Shown piece after piece: positions 6,659 through 9,379 of a stretch of 9,379 nt of DNA (positions are counted from its first letter, which is position 1; each line of letters begins with the position of its first letter). The position numbers and the translations under genes were made by a program. Below the pieces are notes generated by a model, which was given only the letters and a program-made list of their open reading frames with translations, was not told the DNA's origin and did no database searches. This DNA is from OMIS01 sp964443885 (GTDB taxonomy: Bacteria > Patescibacteriota > Microgenomatia > UBA1400 > PJMF01), in contig CAYUES010000039.1 of the NCBI GenBank assembly GCA_964443885.1, positions 1 to 9,379 of the forward strand, written 5' to 3'.

Positions 6659-7684
6659 ATGAAAATATTAGTGACAGGTGGTTTGGGCACAGTAGGTGCA
6701 GGCATACTTAAGGAATTAAGTGTCCGCGGTAATTATGTAGTTGCTTGCGACTTGTATCACCAACCGAATGAGGTTGGGTTTAGTTTAGGCACAGATGTGA
6801 AAGTCCCGACCTATGCACGTTGTGATATAGGTGAATTCCGCCAAATCGAGCGGGTAATTGAACGCATGGGGCCATTTGACTACGTTTATAACTGTGCTGC
6901 CGAATTTGGTCGTTGGAATGGGGAGGATTTTTACGAAACTCTTTGGCATACTAACGGAATTGGAACAAAAAACATTATTCGCCTTCAAGAGCGACACAGG
7001 TTCCGCTTGATTCATTTCTCGTCCTCAGAGGTATATGGTGATTGGCCCAATATTATGGTTGAGTCGGTCATGGATGAGTATGAAGTCAAGCAGTTGAACG
7101 ATTATGCCATGAGCAAATGGGTCAATGAAATGCAGATTCGCAACTCTGCGATTCAGTACGGAACCGAGAGTGTTGTCGTGCGACTCTTTAACACGTATGG
7201 TCCTGGCGAATATTACAGTCCATACCGCTCTGTAAACTGCCGCTTCCTTTACTGTGCACTGAATGACCTACCCTTTATCGTTTTTCGCGGTCATTCACGC
7301 ACCTCTACATACCTAGCTGATACTGTCCGTACGCTTACCAACATTGTCAATGATTTTAAGCCAGGCGAAACTTATAATATCGGTGGCAATACAATGCACT
7401 CGATTGAAGAACTAGCTGAGATAGTTTTAGAAATTACTGGCGCTGATCCTAGTCTTGTTCAATATCGAGATTCTGAAATTCTCACGACAAAGGTCAAGAA
7501 AGTTGATGTATCAAAATCAATTCGCGATTTGGATCATAGAAACTCATATAGCTTGCTTGATGGTATGCGCTTAACCGCTCAGTGGATGTGCGAAACTCAT
7601 GATGTAAAGCATCGGGTTGTTGGAGCACCTGGAACTAACGGCACCATCGCCGCTGCGCATGATACAACGGTCTTTTCTCGCTAA
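6659..7684 (+). CDS. NAD-dependent nucleotide-sugar epimerase/dehydratase (extended SDR, canonical)
   Basis: This 341-residue extended SDR carries an intact active site: NAD-binding GGLGTVG (7-13), Asp31 after the second strand, FSSSEVYGD (120-128) with the catalytic Ser, and Y149-A-M-S-K153. RLFNTYGPGEYYSPYR (175-190) and GETYNIGG (236-243) are the usual substrate-domain motifs. It should epimerise or dehydrate a nucleotide sugar in the cytoplasm. A C-terminal tail of about 30 residues (311-341) extends past the last SDR helix and looks disordered. It is followed after 15 bases by wecB, and the pair probably works on related sugars. GC is about 46-48%, higher than the genes on the left (35-41%), which suggests a different source for this part of the cluster. 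It differs clearly from the first SDR and is not a duplicate. Substrate is unknown. Confidence 0.9.
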   Translation: MKILVTGGLGTVGAGILKELSVRGNYVVACDLYHQPNEVGFSLGTDVKVPTYARCDIGEFRQIERVIERMGPFDYVYNCAAEFGRWNGEDFYETLWHTNGIGTKNIIRLQERHRFRLIHFSSSEVYGDWPNIMVESVMDEYEVKQLNDYAMSKWVNEMQIRNSAIQYGTESVVVRLFNTYGPGEYYSPYRSVNCRFLYCALNDLPFIVFRGHSRTSTYLADTVRTLTNIVNDFKPGETYNIGGNTMHSIEELAEIVLEITGADPSLVQYRDSEILTTKVKKVDVSKSIRDLDHRNSYSLLDGMRLTAQWMCETHDVKHRVVGAPGTNGTIAAAHDTTVFSR

Positions 7685-7687
7685 ATA

Positions 7688-7693
7688 GAGGAG
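7688..7693 (+). promoter_or_regulatory. Ribosome binding site supporting a GTG start for wecB
   Basis: GAGGAG lies 6 bases before GTG at 7700. This spacing favours GTG over the in-frame ATG at 7709 and gives the expected WecB N-terminus. Confidence 0.82.
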
Positions 7694-7699
7694 TCTCTT

Positions 7700-8791
7700 G
7701 TGAAAATAATGCATATTGTTGGCGCTCGCCCTAACTTTATGAAGGTCGCCCCTATCATGGAAGAGATGGCGCATTACCCAGAACAATTCCAGCAAATTCT
7801 TGTTCATACAGGTCAGCACTATGATTTCAACATGTCAGACGTCTTCTTTCAGGATTTAGGGATGCCTGCCCCGGATGAGTTTCTGGGTGTAGGTTCTGGC
7901 TCTCATGCAGAACAGACGGCACGCGTAATGATAGCCTTTGAGCCTATAGTGCTTAAATATTCGCCTGATTGGGTTATCGTCGTTGGTGATGTGAACTCTA
8001 CACTGGCTTGCGCGCTTGTTTGTGCAAAATTAGGTATCCGTATCGCTCATGTGGAAGCTGGATTGCGATCTGGTGATCTCACGATGCCAGAAGAAATTAA
8101 TCGTATCTTAACTGATCAACTCTCCAGTATACTATTTACACCTTCCAAAGATGCAGATAAGAATTTAACTAAAGAAGGTATAGCCAGAAATAAAATCTGT
8201 TTTGTAGGAAATGTAATGATTGATTCACTGGTTAAAATGCTGCCAATAATAGAAAAACAAGAAACGCTAGTCCGCCTAGATCTGACTGCTCAACAATATA
8301 TTTTAGTCACACTGCATCGTCCCACAAATGTGGATGATAGTGATGCGTTGACTCAAATTATCCGAGCATTGAATATTATCTCCGAACAACATTTAGTTGT
8401 TTTTCCTATTCACCCACGTACCTATCGTAGAATTCAACAACTCAATCTGTCGTGGTTGAATCCCCAACTACGGCTTTTAGAACCGCAAGGGTATTTAGAT
8501 TTTTTGTCTCTTACCCAAAATGCACAATTGGTATTAACGGATTCAGGTGGTGTTCAGGAAGAGACATCATATTTAGGAATTCCTTGCCTAACTATACGTC
8601 CTAATACAGAACGCCCGATTACTATCGCACTTGGCACTAACCGTTTAGTATCAAGTGAGTTTGAAACAATTATTGCAGCGGTAAAAGAATCTTTGAACCA
8701 CTATGATCCCTCAAAACATAATGAAATACCTTATTGGGACGGGCATGCGGCATCGCGCATTGTTGACTTTTTCTTGCTCGAAAGTAGATGA
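7700..8791 (+). CDS. wecB: UDP-N-acetylglucosamine 2-epimerase, non-hydrolysing
   Basis: This 363-residue GT-B-fold enzyme interconverts UDP-GlcNAc and UDP-ManNAc, a precursor for ManNAc-derived sugars in surface glycans. Motifs are GARPNFMK (8-15, Lys15), HTGQHYD (36-42), VVGDVNS (94-100, Asp97), HVEAGLRSGD (117-126, Glu119), MPEEINR (129-135, Glu131/132), TLHRPTN (204-210, His206), HPR (238-240), DSGGVQEE (281-288) and TERP (303-306). These match the catalytic and UDP-binding positions known for E. coli WecB, except that the usual HRREN is HRPTN here and TERPE is TERPI. The hydrolysing NeuC-type enzyme is a less likely alternative. GC is about 47% up to about 8100 and about 35-39% after it, so the gene may be a hybrid joined after the MPEEIN motif. 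No UDP-ManNAc dehydrogenase (WecC) is in the window, so the fate of the product is unknown. The next gene starts 4 bases after the stop. Confidence 0.94.
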   Translation: MKIMHIVGARPNFMKVAPIMEEMAHYPEQFQQILVHTGQHYDFNMSDVFFQDLGMPAPDEFLGVGSGSHAEQTARVMIAFEPIVLKYSPDWVIVVGDVNSTLACALVCAKLGIRIAHVEAGLRSGDLTMPEEINRILTDQLSSILFTPSKDADKNLTKEGIARNKICFVGNVMIDSLVKMLPIIEKQETLVRLDLTAQQYILVTLHRPTNVDDSDALTQIIRALNIISEQHLVVFPIHPRTYRRIQQLNLSWLNPQLRLLEPQGYLDFLSLTQNAQLVLTDSGGVQEETSYLGIPCLTIRPNTERPITIALGTNRLVSSEFETIIAAVKESLNHYDPSKHNEIPYWDGHAASRIVDFFLLESR

Positions 8792-8795
8792 TATT

Positions 8796-9379
8796 ATGAT
8801 TTTTTACACTCTATTAAGGAAACGACCTCTCCTTTTTTTAGTAGGACATATAGTAAGAACCTGTGAGTTTGTAAAAAAATCTATTCCACATGAAGCTTAC
8901 ACGCTTGTCTTGTTATGGAGATTTTTGGCAAAAAATGGAGGTTCTATTACCTCTCTTGACAAAGAAATTTTACAAATTTGTGTACCTATTAAAGGGAAAG
9001 AATTCAGGATAAAAATCCGTACAGATTCGAGCGACGTCCTATCCTTTGAGGAAGTTTTTATTTCAAGGGATTACCTTCGGATTGTAGAGCTATTACAATG
9101 TGAACAGAACTCGCCTAAGTTAATTGTTGATGCAGGCGCAAATATTGGATTAAGCACACTATTTTTTAAAGCTTACTTTCCGTCAACGAAAATTATTTGT
9201 ATTGAGCCCGATTCACAAAACGCAATGCTCTTGCATCAAAATATAGATAATAATGATTCATCTGGGAATAACAAAATCTTATTGAACGCTTTGTGGTGCA
9301 GAGATACAAAACTTGACCTTCTTCACGACTTTAGAGATGGCATAGCGTGGTCTATCAGATTGGTAGAAAAAGAAGATGG
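8796..9379 (+). CDS. FkbM family methyltransferase, 3' end outside window
   Basis: An open frame of 194 codons from ATG at 8796 runs off the right edge without a stop. FkbM-family enzymes are SAM-dependent O-methyltransferases, often found in polysaccharide loci, that methylate sugars or polyketides. The SAM-binding motif I, IVDAGANIGLST, is at 110-121 and the acidic ribose-binding motif ICIEPDS at 134-140; both have the exact FkbM form. The first 100 residues are an N-terminal extension with a hydrophobic start (about 4-20). There is no clear Shine-Dalgarno; the start lies 4 bases after the wecB stop, so coupling is likely. GC is about 38%. It would be the second methyltransferase of the cluster, unrelated in subfamily to the one at 2533. 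Full length and acceptor cannot be judged. Confidence 0.88.
   Translation, partial: MIFYTLLRKRPLLFLVGHIVRTCEFVKKSIPHEAYTLVLLWRFLAKNGGSITSLDKEILQICVPIKGKEFRIKIRTDSSDVLSFEEVFISRDYLRIVELLQCEQNSPKLIVDAGANIGLSTLFFKAYFPSTKIICIEPDSQNAMLLHQNIDNNDSSGNNKILLNALWCRDTKLDLLHDFRDGIAWSIRLVEKED

Noticed and set aside
7571..7819. Minus-strand open frame across the SDR-wecB junction
   Set aside because: It covers the ends of two well-supported genes and their ribosome binding site, and its translation shows no family features.
8816..8839. Hairpin AAGGA/TCCTT followed by T7 as a terminator after wecB
   Set aside because: The stem is only five base pairs and it lies inside the start of the FkbM coding region.

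Overview
The window is one stretch of a surface-polysaccharide (O-antigen or exopolysaccharide type) biosynthesis and export cluster, with every gene on the + strand. It is bacterial: ATG, GTG and TTG starts, GAGG/GAGGAG ribosome binding sites, short overlaps between genes, and families typical of O-antigen loci. The left edge is about 59% GC. Together with the style of the ABC-ATPase this would fit a Chloroflexota or cyanobacterium-like host, but the sequence does not settle the taxon. Most of the rest is 30-41% GC, so much of the cluster looks imported.

Layout: a Wzt-type ABC transporter ATPase with a C-terminal glycan-recognition domain, open at the left edge (1-1191); two overlapping left-handed beta-helix acyltransferases (1201-1815, 1805-2365); a 167-base gap holding a GC-rich island with a perfect palindrome; a class I SAM methyltransferase from a TTG start (2533-3399); an extended SDR sugar epimerase/dehydratase (3392-4381) with Asn in place of the usual catalytic Tyr and a run of ten G inside the gene; a DegT-family sugar aminotransferase (4378-5517); a DxD glycosyltransferase (5542-6594); a second, canonical SDR (6659-7684); a non-hydrolysing UDP-GlcNAc 2-epimerase, WecB (7700-8791); and a FkbM methyltransferase cut by the right edge (8796-9379).

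Together the SDRs, the aminotransferase and WecB would make unusual nucleotide sugars: UDP-ManNAc from WecB, and probably an amino or deoxy sugar from SDR plus DegT. The glycosyltransferase would place a sugar in the chain, the acyltransferases and methyltransferases would decorate or cap it, and Wzt would power its export. Wzm, the polymerising glycosyltransferases and the sugar nucleotidylyltransferase are not in the window and presumably lie outside it.

The most notable signals are: a sharp 59% to 35% GC step inside wzt at its Walker B motif, with the recognition domain on the AT-rich side; a G10 tract within the first SDR that could act as a phase-variation switch; the missing catalytic Tyr in that SDR; a distinct block of about 47% GC (6659 to about 8100) that ends inside wecB at a catalytic motif; and the small GC-rich island at 2386-2457. 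I found no RNA genes, CRISPR array, intact mobile element or convincing terminator.
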